A program made the position numbers and the translations under genes. Of a stretch of 64,000 nt of DNA, positions 32,798 to 44,577 are shown piece by piece. The notes beneath the pieces were generated by a model. It was not told the DNA's origin and ran no database searches. It saw only the letters and a list, made by a program, of their open reading frames with translations. Numbering within the stretch: the first letter of the stretch is position 1; the number at the start of each line of letters is the position of its first letter. The DNA comes from Amylostereum areolatum (lineage: Eukaryota > Basidiomycota > Agaricomycetes > Russulales > Stereaceae): NCBI GenBank assembly GCA_012932865.1, contig SAXG01000001.1, positions 733,693 to 797,692 of the forward strand, given 5' to 3'.

Positions 32798-33594
32798 ATG
32801 AGCGGACGTCAAGGTAGGAATTCTAAACAAGACTTGCTTGCATAATATGTACTTATCGAGCTGGTGCTCCCCGCCGTCGCTGGGGTTCTTAGTCTCTTTT
32901 GCTCTTCACGCCACCTTCACCCCCAAATCAGATCAGATCCAATCCACCAGCGATTTTCTCGTCGCTGCTAAGGCCCATGCGGACACGGAGGGCGACACCA
33001 TGCAGTGGTATGCCTGGAAAGTCCACGATATCGCCGAAGGGCCCCCCACCACTTTGGGTATCTTCACTACCTTCCCAAACATCATCGGTCGAGATGCCCA
33101 TCTCACCGGCGACACACTCAAGACCCTCGACCTTAAAACGGAGGAGCTCTTGGTCGCCGCGCCCCAGATCGACTCTGCCGATGTGTTGGCAGCTAAAATC
33201 GCGCCGACCGCCGGAAACGAGTCTGGACTGACCGTCGGCGCTCAGGTCATCCTCTGTGCTAAATCGCGGTCGGTGAACAGGGTGAAGAGGGCGCTGGTAA
33301 GCGCGAGCTTTGTCACCGTTCCAAATCGACTCGCGCGAGCTGACGCCAAGTCGCTGGACGCAGCTCAAGTTCCACGAGGTGGTCAGGGACGAGGAGGAGT
33401 GTACGGCGTATTGGTATCTGTTCCAGAAGGACCCGACGACGTTTGGCCTTTGGGGGGCGTTCCATAGCGCGGCAGATAGGAAGTTGCACCTTCACGGCCA
33501 CGGAGTCGTGCACTTGATGGAAGACGTGGCCGGCGGTCTCGAGAGTATTGCTACGACCACGTTCGAGATTGTTGCTTTCAAGACTTGGGGGTGA
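32798..33594 (+). CDS. ABM-superfamily-like (antibiotic biosynthesis monooxygenase fold) protein
   Basis: Small soluble protein of about 203 aa in three exons: 32798-32813, 32932-33296, 33364-33594. The first half reads QWYAWKVHDIAEGPPTTLGIFTTF split by PNIIGRDAHLTGDTLKTL, the pattern of the dimeric ferredoxin-like ABM fold (aromatic strand, then a conserved RDAHL helix). The second half repeats the theme with YWYLFQKDPTTFGLWGAF and RKLHLHGHG. Two tandem ABM-like halves would form an intramolecular dimer. The last intron has GTAAGC and a CTGAC branch, and keeps the frame. The substrate is unknown; many family members are not monooxygenases. Confidence 0.65.
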
Positions 33595-33781
33595 GGGCGT
33601 TGACGATGTGCCGTACTTAGTATAACTCAGAGACAACTAAACTTGAGCTAAGCGTGAGACAATCGTGACTTGGTACCCTTACGCAAGAGTTTAAACCAAG
33701 TTTAAACAGTCGTGGAGCGCCCGTAACTTGTCCACTTGCCCACACCATCTTACTTCACATTTTTCTCGCCGGTGTACCGTC

Positions 33782-36539
33782 ATGGACAAGACAAAGTCGC
33801 GCCTCGCCGCCTTCTTCGACAATGACGACGACGAATCTTCGTTCCCAGTGCGATGGACAGAACTTATATTCATCTCCCGTAAACGCTCACAAGCCGTCCT
33901 TGTGCATTAGCAAAAACCAGTCGACAACCAGAAGCTATCGCAGTACGCTCAAGGTACCGTGCGCAAGTCGAAACGCGAAAAGGAGAAAGAGGCGGCAGAG
34001 GCCAAGCGAAGAGAGGAGGAAGAAAGTGCCGCGAGGGCCTACGCCGAGTTCGTGGACGCATTCGAGGGCGAGGAAGTGCAGAAGAAAGCTGCCGGATCCA
34101 CCTTCGTGCGGCCGTCCACCCACGACGGAGGAACGTATGCGCCGTCCGCACCGAGGGCCCAACCCTCCTCGCGAACCATGCGTGCGTTTGAAAAGTCGAG
34201 GGTGCGTTCCATCGCAAAACATCGCCGGGTTTCTGCCTTACCATGCTTTTCTAGTCCGGTTCTCCTCTGGCGGGCCCGCCCAGACCCAAGGGGAAAAGGG
34301 CGATGGACGCATTTTTGGAGGAGATCAAGAAGTAGGTTTTCAGTGATGCGTGGGGAGGGGAAGCGCTCATAGATAGACAGGGATCAAGCGGACAGGGAGG
34401 CCAGGTTCTCTCGCAATAGTGAGTGGCCCACTGCCGCGTTGCGTCCGTGTCTTTCTAACTTGGTCATCCTAGACAACGGTCGGTCAGCGACCGCCATGGC
34501 TGGTATATCACTTCCCAACATCCTTGAGATAGTGTCTGATCGCGAGCTTCAGCATACGAAGGGCAGAGCGGCAGCAAGGATCGTGGAGACCCTCAGGCCA
34601 GTCCTTCAAGTTGATTTAGTCTTGGGCCTCGAACTCACAATCACACCCATAGACTTCGAATGTGTTTGTGGCAAACCTGCCACCGCACGTAACGGAGCAA
34701 ACCCTTGGTCTTTTCTTCGCGCGTATGGGCCCAGTTGGATCGGTGTGTATCTCCTGACTTCGGTACTGTCGCATACTCAATGCTGGCTACCAGGTAAAAG
34801 TCATGTGGCCGAGGACCGACGCTACCCAAGGCCCCGGCGCGGACATGACGGCTTCGCGCAGGAACAAGAGCTCCGGCCTCAGCGGATTCGTTTCTTTCAT
34901 GAAAAGAAAGGATGCTGAGGCTGCTCTCAGAGAATTGGACGGGTTCGACTGGGGCGGTTCAGTTCTGCGAGTGGGCTGGAGCAAGGCAGTCCCAATCGCT
35001 GCTGCTCCTAAATATGGTATGTCAAAAACTCTTTCACGTTTTCGGAAGATTCTTTTGCTCATATGCCCCTCCAGTGGTACCTCGGGAACACCGTCGTTCA
35101 CGATCGCGCTCGCCGGCGCGTCCCGTTCACAACGCGAGGCGTTCGCGCAGCCCGACGTATTCGCCTTCCAGGAGCTACAGTCGCTCAGTTTCACCGCCAC
35201 CAAGGCGGAAACGGTCTTTCAGTCGTTCTCGGCGTGACCGACGCAGCCGGTCGCCGCCCCGGCGCTCATACGATCGTGCCCCTAGCGAAGACGACGAAGT
35301 TACAGATGCATTCATCCCGCACGGTCGCATACGAAGTACGAGGGCATGGCGAGAAGTACGAGCGTCAGCTCAAGGAACGAGAGAAGAACAATGCGCGATA
35401 TGCTTTTGTCACGGACAGAAACGTGAGGATTTCGGTTTATGCCACCTATGAATCATATTAACATATTTTTTTTTGGGCAGCATCGGAGGCATCGATACTA
35501 CAAGTCCCTCTTGAGCAGGGGAGGCGGTATAGAGCCTGAATTCGACGACGAAGTTGGCTTTTTTTCCTCTAACGGACATGGGCGAATCATTGATCATTTT
35601 GGCAGGGATACAACAGCGTGTTCTCGACAGACTCGGCAGAGGAATCTGAGCGTGAGCGCACCCATAAGACCAAGCTAGGGAAACTGGCTCGAAAGCGATT
35701 CGAGGCTATGCTCCGCTCCCTCAGTGGTACGCGCGAAGAACTCGCACGCTGCATGGCGTTCAGCTTGGAGCACGCCGAGGCGGCGAACGAGGTGATTCAC
35801 CTTACTTACGCGCACCCTTACCGTCGCACTAACGCAGCTCTAGGTTTCCGACATAATCATTGCCTCCCTTGTCGTTGACGGCACGCCTGTCCCGCGCAAA
35901 ATCGCCCGGCTTTACCTCATCTGTGACATCCTCCACAACTCCGCCGCGGCGTTGCCTATGGCCTGGAAATTCCGTCAAGAGTTCCAGAGCCGGCTCGGGT
36001 TCGTGTTTGACCACCTGTCAACAATCTATCACTCCTTCCCCGGACGCATCACCGCGGAGACGTTCAAGAAACAGATCGTGGCCATCGTCGACATCTGGGA
36101 CGACTGGATCGTGTTCCCGCCCGAGTTCACGGCTGAACTGCGCCAGCGGATCGAGGGTCAAGTGGCAGAGGAGGCCCCCGCGCCGATGGTGGCGGTTGTG
36201 GAGACCAAGGATTACGCTCCTGTCACTGTGTCGAGGTTCAAGGCGAGCACGTTCAAACCCGCGGAGGAGACCGAAGCGGTCGTGGAAGGCGGTCCCGTGT
36301 CCTCTGCCGCCGCAGACCTTGACGGAGAGCCTATGGATGAGGACGTGGATGGGGACCCGTTAGAGGAGGACGTGGACGGGGTGCCGGTGGTCGACGACGT
36401 GGACGGAGAACCGCTGAATGGCGAAAACGAACCGGTCGATGGAGAGCCCATGGACGAGCTAGACGGCGAGCCGATGGATGAAGGCAGCGTGGATGGTGAA
36501 CCGGCGGAAGACATGGACGGGGAACCGGTAGCCATCTAG
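33782..36539 (+). CDS. SR140/U2SURP-like U2 snRNP-associated splicing factor, with an apparent frameshift
   Basis: Nuclear pre-mRNA splicing factor. Starts MDKTKSRLAAFFDNDDDESS and continues after an intron with QKPVDNQKLSQYAQGT and a Lys/Glu-rich coil. An RRM follows (SNVFVANLPPHVTEQTLG, RMGPVGSVKVMWPRTD, GLSGFVSFMKRKDAEAALRE), then an RS-rich stretch where family members have a SURP module, part of which is recognisable (EVRGHGEKYERQLKERE, NNARYAFVTDRN, HRRHRYYKSLL). Next is a CID domain (KLARKRFEAMLRSLSGTREE to FPGRITAETFKKQI, DIWDDWIVFPPEF). The tail carries about ten acidic DGEP-type repeats. At 35316-35318 a CCC run makes the frame one base too long (expected TFIRTVAYEV). The intron 34597-34652 appears to be GC-AG (CAG|GCCAGT). 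Ends TAG 36537-36539. Confidence 0.88.
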
Positions 36540-36762
36540 TCGGTCACCCTCTTTCAAGTTGCTTCATCAGCATCATCGCTCTCTGATCACACGCATAGAG
36601 ACCGATTGACCTTTCCAATGAATTATTATCTCGAGAGCACATGCGAGTGTATACTTGTACTTATGGATAGCATTGCGACAACATGATGTCTCCCCCCTCC
36701 ACTAAATCAATCGTTTAATCGAGCCGCCCATCGTCTGCCAGTACCCCCGGTACTATTCGCGC
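36540..36762. other. short convergent 3' region
   Basis: About 220 bp of shared 3' UTR sequence between the splicing factor and the vigilin gene. No gene. Confidence 0.6.
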
Positions 36763-39700
36763 TTAGTAGTTACGCGGTCCACGGCGAGGAGCGGGCTCGG
36801 TGACGGTCTTCAGGATCGCCTCCTTAGCGGCAGCGATGGAAGACTCGTTGCCTACACAAGACAGCCCGTCAGAAAGAAAAGTGATGATAGAAAGCCAAAG
36901 CACTCACCCATGACGACGATCGTATTAGTTTCGCGGCTGACCGTGATGTCCGCGCCCGTCTGGTTGTGGAGGCGGACAATGTTCGCGCCTTTGGAGCCCA
37001 CGATCCGGGGGAAGCTGGTGCGATCAGGCAGTGTCAGGAAGCCGACGTGGGTCATGCCCTCTGCACGCTCGACCGCCTCGCGGATGGTCTTTTTGGCCTT
37101 CTCGAGCCCCTCCTCGTCACGGGCTTTGAGCGACCATTCCGAATCGCCCTCTTCCGCGTCCTGGTAGTTCGACACGACCTCCCACTCGATCTCCTTCGCC
37201 GCGTCGTCCGCGTCGTCAATGCGAGCTGCCTCCGCGGCGCCGTTGACCGGTCGTGTCGGGACGGCGGACTTCTGCGGTGAAGCAGACTGGTCTACCTGTA
37301 CGCCAAAAGTTCGGAGGGTGCGGAACAGGTTCCCTTGCTGAGAGACGGCGTGGTGATACTTCAATGGAACCGTGATGGTTTCCGTAAAAGCGTTGGGCAC
37401 GACGGCGGTCTTGACCTGGTTCTGTCGGATACGAGTCAATGATGACGGACCATTCGGCGGGGCCATGGACACTGACCTGGAGCTCAGCAATGGCCTTCTC
37501 AACGGACGCCCGCGGACCCGAGATCTTAACCAAGTTCTCCGGGGCAACAGCCGCGAGCTCTTCAGTGTTCTCCGGGTTGCCTGCTTGCCAATACGAGTGG
37601 GAGCCCGGGTACTGAACCTGCACATTGAACTTGCTCTGGAAGTCGAGGAGGTTACGCCCTCCCCTACCGATCAATGCACGATGCTGTCCAGCGGGGATAT
37701 CGACACCTTTGATGACGCGGTCGCGGAGCTCTGTGACAGTCTTCTCGATCTCGGCCTTGAGCTGGTTAACAACCTTGGGATCGCCCCTCAAACGAACTTC
37801 GTCGTTCGGCTCCTCACCCTGTCTCGGGCTGCGACCAAATCATGAGTATATTTCGCATACATGGACGGCAGAAAACTCACAAGCGAACTAAACCAGCCTG
37901 AACCCTGGTATCCGAAGGACCACCACAGCGCACGATGAGGTCCTTGAGTCCCTGACCGCCAGACCCGATCAGTGTGCGGTGGAACCTGCTCTCGACCTTG
38001 AGTGTGACGGAGACCTCTTCGCCAACCTGGTCAGCGATAGCCTGGATCGCAGCCTTAGCTTCGGCGATAGCCTTCTTGGTACCACGGCAGGTGATTTGAG
38101 CAGACGCTACATCGTCGCCGCTCTTGTCCAAGTCGATCTGTGCACCCGTATCGTCCTTGATCTCATTGATCGTGGCGCCGCCCTTGCCCAAGATGCGCGG
38201 AATGGCACGCGCCAAGACGGTGAACCGGACAATATTGTTGGTCTCCTTCTCAAAGTCGACGGCCTGGGGGCAAACGGTCAGGGAAAGAAAGTCGAAGGCA
38301 GGTAGTGTGCGTACCTCCAGAAGTTCTGATTTAGCAGCAGCGACACCCTTGCGGCCACCTTTAACGAGGACTTCGTCTTGCTTGATCGGTTCCCGGGTTC
38401 TGCCATCCGCACCGTCCCCCTCCCGTGGGAAAGTAATCTTGACCCCATATTTCTCTTCCAATCGTATAACGTACTTGCCGCTTTGTCCAATGAGGCCAGC
38501 GTGGTACTGGTTAGCGATCTTGAGCACCTCGGACGTCTCATCCGCCTAAAAACGACATGCATGAGTATATGAACTTCAAAGGACACGAAGGACACTAACA
38601 AGCCTCTCGACTTGGGAAAGAATGCGACGCTTGGCTTCCTCGACGTTCTCCTTGCGACCAACGATCTGAACCTTGGACTTGGAGTGGACCTTCTTTTTCT
38701 TGTTGTCCTTGAAGCCGTCGTCGCTGTCGTCTGAGAAGTCGATTTTGACACCAAGCTGGTCACGAAGCTTGTTCACTCCAGAGCCTTGTGCACCGACAAT
38801 GCGGCCGACGTATTCCCGGTCGATTTCGAACTCCGTGGTCTACAAGTAAAGGAGTCACTCCTGCCCACGTACAAACAAGATATATGAACTTACGAAGCCG
38901 CTAAGGATCTGATCATTCTTCGCATCTTCGACGATTCGCAGGATCTCCTTGACAGCACGGTCAACATCGGAGCTCGCCCCACGAACGAGAACAACGTCCT
39001 CCGTTGAGCTGTCGCCGGCCTCGGCACCGAGCTTGATTGAGAGTGTCTTCTCTTCACCGATGATACTACCAAGGGCGTCAGTGACACAGAAGTGGGGGAG
39101 GGAAAGGTGCATACGCATTAAGTGTGGTTCCTCCCTTGCCAACGATAGCGTCGTGCCATTTCTTGCTGACGGCGACGGTTTCTGTCTTGACATCGGCGGC
39201 ATCCCGAGCGAACTTGACCAGTTCCTTTTCAACGTCTTCGAGGTGCTTAGCTTTCTCAATAGGCGAAGGGGATGCAGATGGAGATGTGGGGTCATAAACT
39301 AACAAAACAGAAGACTGTTCGTCGGCTTCGAGGGTAAAGAACAAGATGACGTTGTGGGCCTCCTGGAGCTGCTTGATCCTGATAACAAAAAGCAGTGAAT
39401 ACTTGACGCCAACATGAAGTTGAAAAAGTGGCACCTCTTAGCATTCTTCTGGGCGATGATCTTGTGAACAAGCCAGTCGACCTCAACCTCCTTCGTAGCA
39501 CCGATGAGTTTGCCCATGAGCTCCGATACCTGACGAACGGCAACATCCACGGCGGGCTTTTCACCCACAATGTCGAGGTTGATGACCGAAGCCACGTTTG
39601 CACGGGCAGGCGGAGGCAGGAATATCGTGACACCCGGGTTTGCAACAGACAAAGTCTTTGGATAGTTTGTACGCGTCATGTACCGCAGAAGTTGTTTAGA

Positions 39701-41078
39701 AAGCGAGATAGGGCCGGGAAGGGGGAATTCATGAATATACTGAGAGTTGGCCTGGGACATGGCAGCGCCAACGCCACTACCAACAGCCTCCGGTTTGCCC
39801 CAGATGGTAACTTCCTCACTGGGATCCTCCGGGTTGGGAATAACAACGGAGCACTTGCTATTGGCCATGATCTCATCGACAGCCTTTCCGACAAGAAGGC
39901 GGTGCTGACGTTTGGGCAAAGTAATCTTGACAGGAGCGAGAGTCGAACAGGCAGCGACGGTTCCTTTGATGGCCTCGATGACGCGGACGACGGCTTCACG
40001 ATCACCAGTGACGGCCACCTCGCGCTCGGTACTGTTCAATGTGAGGGCGACGTCGACGCCCTGAGCGGCGGTAACGAATACGGGACGAGCGGCTTTAACG
40101 AAGGGAACGATGTGTGCGGGAATGTCGCGAACGCGTTGGGTAACCTTGGCCATCCTGGAGGTAATGATCTGCTTGATGAGGACTAGAGCCTCCTCGGCAA
40201 GAGGCTGAGGGCCGGTGATGGTAACGGGGATCGTGGGCTCTTCCTCGTCATCCTCGGGGAGAGGGGTAGCAGCACCTGAAGCCGAGCGGGAGCCTTCGAC
40301 TGTTCCATTACCGTTGGGAGCAAGGGTGTCGCGACGGGGAATGTCGACCTTGACGTTGGTCTGGTCACGGATCTGCTTGAGCGTCGCGCCTGAAGGTAGG
40401 GGCGAGATGTTATCAAGTGCCTGCAACGTGTTGGCAAGATTAACGCACCTTTCGGACCAACGATGGCCGCGACCGTAGAGGCAGGAGCATCGACAACCAA
40501 AGAAACCTGCGTGTCCACTGAGTGTAAACGCGTGGAAGGGAAGAGGCGATCAAACACATACAATGGGGCTGAGCATGGCAAGGAGGTTCCGCTTGGCCTT
40601 TTCGAGCTCCTTCTTGGAGTCAGCCTTGAGATGAAAAGTAGTCTGACGGTTTTTCTGGTTGGTGGAAGCTTCGATCTTGACCTTGTACTTGCCCATGACC
40701 TGTTTCATGGTCTCGCCGAGGGTAGTAGGCTTTCCATCTTTGCCAGCAGCTGGGGAAATGTCGGCAACTGAGAGGGTGAACGAGTCGGTAGCCTGAGGGG
40801 GAGGAGCGGCCGGGCGGATGCGAGGGATGGCGGTGGAACCCCAAGCGGAAGTAGCAGCTTTATTGACGGGGATCGATGGGGCCAGGGAGGGGAAAGCATC
40901 CTGAGAGTTTGGGTCGACGAGCTGGGGAGCCGATGGCTTCTGAACGGGAGCGGGATCGTTGGAAGACGGGAAAGGGTCGGGAGCACCCTCCAAGTTGTGT
41001 ACTCTCTGTGTGGGCGATGAGAACGAGTACGGCGAGAGGTTCGCTGGCAGGACTCACGGCGAACTTGGCAGCGTCCAT
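36763..41078 (-). CDS. SCP160: vigilin / Scp160-like multi-KH RNA-binding protein
   Basis: Large cytoplasmic, ribosome- and ER-associated RNA-binding protein built almost entirely of KH domains. Begins MDAAKFA (exon 41078-41058), then RVHNLEGAPDPFPSS. Many KH modules follow, several with intact GxxG loops: IVGPKGATLKQI, IVGKGGTTLNA, RIVGAQGSGVNKL, LIGQSGKYVIRL, ILGKGGATINEI, LIGSGGQGLKDL, LIGRGGRNLLDF and IVGSKGANIVRL. Others, for example LLVGKAVDEIM, lack a proper GxxG and may be structural. Ends EPAPRRGPRNY, TAA at 36765-36763. All junctions I checked have GT-AG signals and stay in frame, at roughly 1,250-1,300 aa, as expected for the family. It is divergent from ERO1, whose start is about 1 kb away. 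Confidence 0.93.
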
Positions 41079-42125
41079 GTTGTTTATTTGATGACGGGTG
41101 TCCGGAGAACGATTAACCTGAGACGGAAGAAGACCAGAGCAAGTGAACGCTGCACGCAGGCTCAATTGCGGAGGGGAAAGTTATAAACGAGGTGAATGTA
41201 CTGAACGACTCGGCTCCAGCTCTCGCGCCTCCTCTCATAGACGTGTTCCCCCGTGAGAAAGCCGGCTTGTCCCTGCTTGTCCCCAGTGCTGACGCGACGC
41301 GTACGGGTCTCCCCCCGAGGGCTCGTCCGTTCCCTCGCCCGTACCTACCTATATTTATCATCTTAAGTATACCGCGGGACCGATAGGCTCCGCGCAAATT
41401 AACAGAGATTAACTGCTAGACCCGCTCACTTCTAATCTTCTATGTATTCGATGGTACAGTTTCCGGATAGAGACGGTCAAGTACGTCACTGAAGTACTGA
41501 AGTCTAATACAGCACATCTGGCGAGAAGACCGCCATCTTCCACTTGGAGGTTTGAAGGCGATTCCTCAGGAAACCCGAATGCTGTCGTCGAGTCGCCGAC
41601 TGCTGTGAACGACGTGCGGTGTACAAAGCTGACTGACCAGTGACAACCGACAGAATATATACGAGACTTATCCCCTGAGCACTTTGCATGTCGTACAGCA
41701 AGTTTGTGCCCGCGACTCCGACATCTATCATGGGCAAACTTCAAGACGATCAGAAACAGACGCCGACGCCCACCCAAGGTGGTGGATGGTCACAGCCCCG
41801 TGGGGAGTGCCACGTACGCTTCACAGAGAGCCAGACGCAACACGCCATCCTTAGCAAGCAAGCGTGTCGGGGACTTGGGCTGTGATGAAAGAGACAAAGC
41901 TGGGTCAGGCCAAGGTCAGGCTCGAAAGATCCAGGAAAGATCGAGAGACTCGAGACCGAGGGAAAATAGGTCCACGTGATCGCGCGGCTGGGCTGGACTC
42001 CGGCGCGACGTGGAACTCTCCCGCGTATTTCAGCCCGTCGTGTCCTCGCCGTCCCGTTCACATCCCGTTCCCCAAATCCTTCAGCGACTACTCGGAAACT
42101 GCCCGGATATTGAAGGTCGTCGTCC
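41079..42125. other. divergent promoter region between vigilin and ERO1
   Basis: About 1 kb. Small open frames on both strands (for example 41688-41885) are not recognisable. A cluster of CACGTG/CACGTA-type E-box cores lies near 41810 and 41972. The last 100 bp before 42126 is pyrimidine-rich, as for a transcription start. An unfolded-protein element for ERO1 was looked for, but none could be assigned confidently. Confidence 0.45.
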
Positions 42126-44274
42126 ATGCGCCCCGCGCTCCTGCCAACCACCCTACTTGCTCTGGTCTTTGACTGGACCAGCTCTTACACTTCGGTCTAT
42201 GCATCCGGTGCCGCCGATTCCTCTTTTTTGTCAGACACGCTCGTGCGCAAAGATCAAGTACAGAAGGTCCTTGAACATGAGCCTACTCGCGTCCCCTCGT
42301 GCGAGCAATCGGTGAGTGATGCTTTATCTTATGTAGCGGACGGGAACTCACGATGTTACGGTAGCCCACAGGACCCATCGAGATGACCATGTGCGACTAC
42401 GAGACTATGGAAAGTGTCACAGACGTACTATACGATCAACTGCATGCTCTTGTACAGACCCCTTTTTTCAAGTATTTTCGGGTGCGTCGTTATTCGCCTT
42501 CCTCGCCCTTTGTGATCTAACCTGTACCGTAGGTGGACCTTTACCGCGACTGCCCGTTCTGGGAAGAGAACATCCTTTGTACCAATAGCGACTGTCAGAT
42601 CATCACAGTCGATGAGGTATGTACGCACATCATCTAACGAGTATGTGTAATTCATTGCATGCAGAGTGAGATTCCTGAAGCATGGAGAGCATCCACGCTG
42701 AGTAAGATCGAACTTAGTCCAGATGAGCCCGTAGGTTTAGAGCGGTCATTCTGTTGATTACTCCTCACAATATTCACAGCGGGAGTCGTTGCCTGGCTGT
42801 TACTACAGAGATTCTGACTTCTGCTTCCTGGACGACATGACGGGTGCGTGTGTGTCTCTTTAAACTGCATCATCCTCTCAGCATCCTTACAGAAGGAGAT
42901 TATGTCGATTTATCCTTGAATCCCGAACGTTTTACCGGGTACTCCGGTATCTCTGCCCATCGTGTTTGGGAGGCCATTTATTCGGAAAACTGTTTCGGCC
43001 AGTCCGAGCTCTCACTCATGGAAGAACCTATGAAGGCTGCCGTGTCTCTACCCGATACCCTTTCAGAGCCCCTGAGAACGGCTGAGAACGGCCACGAAGA
43101 GCAGTGCTTGGAAAAGCGAGTATATTATAAAGTTATTTCTGGTGCGTTTATCTCACGTTACTTTGTCCGCGCCGTTCACCCCTTTTGTGTAGGCCTTCAC
43201 GCCTCTATTTCCACCCACATCTGTTTCGAGAGTCTCAATCAAGCTACCGGTCAATGGGTTGGTCGTCATGGTTCTTGAGGACATACACAGGCTGACGCCT
43301 GTGCAGGGGCCCGACCTACAATGTTTTGTTAACCGTGTGGCATCTCATCCGGAGCGTCTTCAATACATCTACTTCAACACCGTCCTGTTGCTCCGCGCTG
43401 TTGCGCGCATAGGACCATACTTGTCTGCGTACGACTACTGCTCATCAGGTACCCACGAAGAGCATGCGTCCACCGTCGAAATGCTCCGCCAAGTAATCGA
43501 CATCGCCACCGCGACCGGGAAGTTCGATGAAACCGTGTTGTTCAGGGGCGCCAACGCTCCCGTGCGTCTTCACTCGCGATGCAGCTCTCCTGTGCTGATC
43601 ATCGCCATACAGGTTCTGAAAGAGGAGTTCAAGCAGCACTTCCGTAACGTAACTCGAATCATGGACTGCGTTGGCTGCGACAAATGCCGTTTATGGGGCA
43701 AGGTCCAAACGACGGGTGTCGCGACTGCATTGAAGATTTTATTTGAGATGGACGAAAACGCCCTGGAGTATATGCCCCCTTGCGTCTACAATCGCGGAAC
43801 CCAATTGACGTGATCTATCCAGCCCCAAATCGAACGCTAACCTCCTCTCAAGAGCCGAAGTCGTCGCACTTATCAACACGCTCCACCGATTTACCGAAAG
43901 CTTGTACGCTGTAGACCGTTTCCGACAGATGTGGAGAGAAACGAGCAAGGACGAATCGGACCACCTTGTGCGTGAAGCTGAGAAGGCGGTAAGAGAGGCA
44001 CAGGTAAGCTTTTTTCGCTGGGTCGGACGAAGTATTATTGAACAAAAAAAACCAGCTTCCGAAGCCGTCGCCGTGGGTGGGGGAAGAGTACCCCCCGGCT
44101 GCAAATATAGTGGAAGAGTTCCAGAGGCGGCTTGGGACGTGGATCAGCGCATGTAAAGATGGGACAGCTGAATGCGTGGGGATCCTCATGGAATTTGTGC
44201 AGGGGGTGATGTCTGCGGTGAGTTCATTATTCGCGCCGTCTGGGAAGGAAGATGGACCGCGTGCGGAATTATGA
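42126..44274 (+). CDS. ERO1: ER oxidoreductin 1 (FAD sulfhydryl oxidase)
   Basis: ER-lumenal flavoenzyme that oxidises protein disulfide isomerase and passes the electrons to oxygen, driving disulfide formation. Starts MRPALLPTTLLALVFDW, a signal peptide-like hydrophobic N-terminus. Conserved blocks: CDYETMESVTDVLYDQL; FFKYFRVDLYRDCPFW with the shuttle cysteine region C...C (DCPFWEENILC); LPGCYYRD; GYSGISAHRVWEAIYSENCF; SISTHICFESL; ASHPERLQYIYFNTVLLLRA with the FAD-contacting residues; and the active-site CxxCxxC-type CVGCDKCRLWGKVQTTGVATALK. The C-terminus DRFRQMWRETSKDESDHLV and EFVQGVMSAV completes the fold. About 10 exons, all in frame. Ends TGA-type stop right after 44271. Confidence 0.95.
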
Positions 44275-44577
44275 AGAGACATTTTGATAGGTTACTATTA
44301 CTTAGACTACATATGTAAAAGCCATTTGATAATTTGAATCGGAATAGGGATCACTGATCAGATGTGAATTGAAGTTTTTGAACAAAGGAGGCAGTTGACA
44401 AGTGCGCATCTCCTAAGCGCAGTCTGGTCTTCACCGCCATGTACTAAATTCCTCCCCATCCTCTCCTTCGTCAAATTTCCTTCCTTCCCTACCCCATCTA
44501 TCATCCATCAAACATGATCCTCCTTGAGCAGGAGGAAAATCAACGACCCAAACTTCCCTCAGACCCCATACACGCCA
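44275..44577. other. promoter/leader region of the membrane-protein gene
   Basis: About 300 bp. Contains a C/T-rich leader and an ATG at 44515 that is out of frame with the downstream protein by one base. In the downstream frame the sequence RRKINDPNFPQTPYTP precedes the annotated ATG, so the true start may lie here. Confidence 0.45.

Noticed and set aside
33296..33363. Frameshift in the ABM-like gene
   Set aside because: A proper intron (GTAAGC, CTGAC branch, GACGCAG) restores the frame, so no indel is needed.
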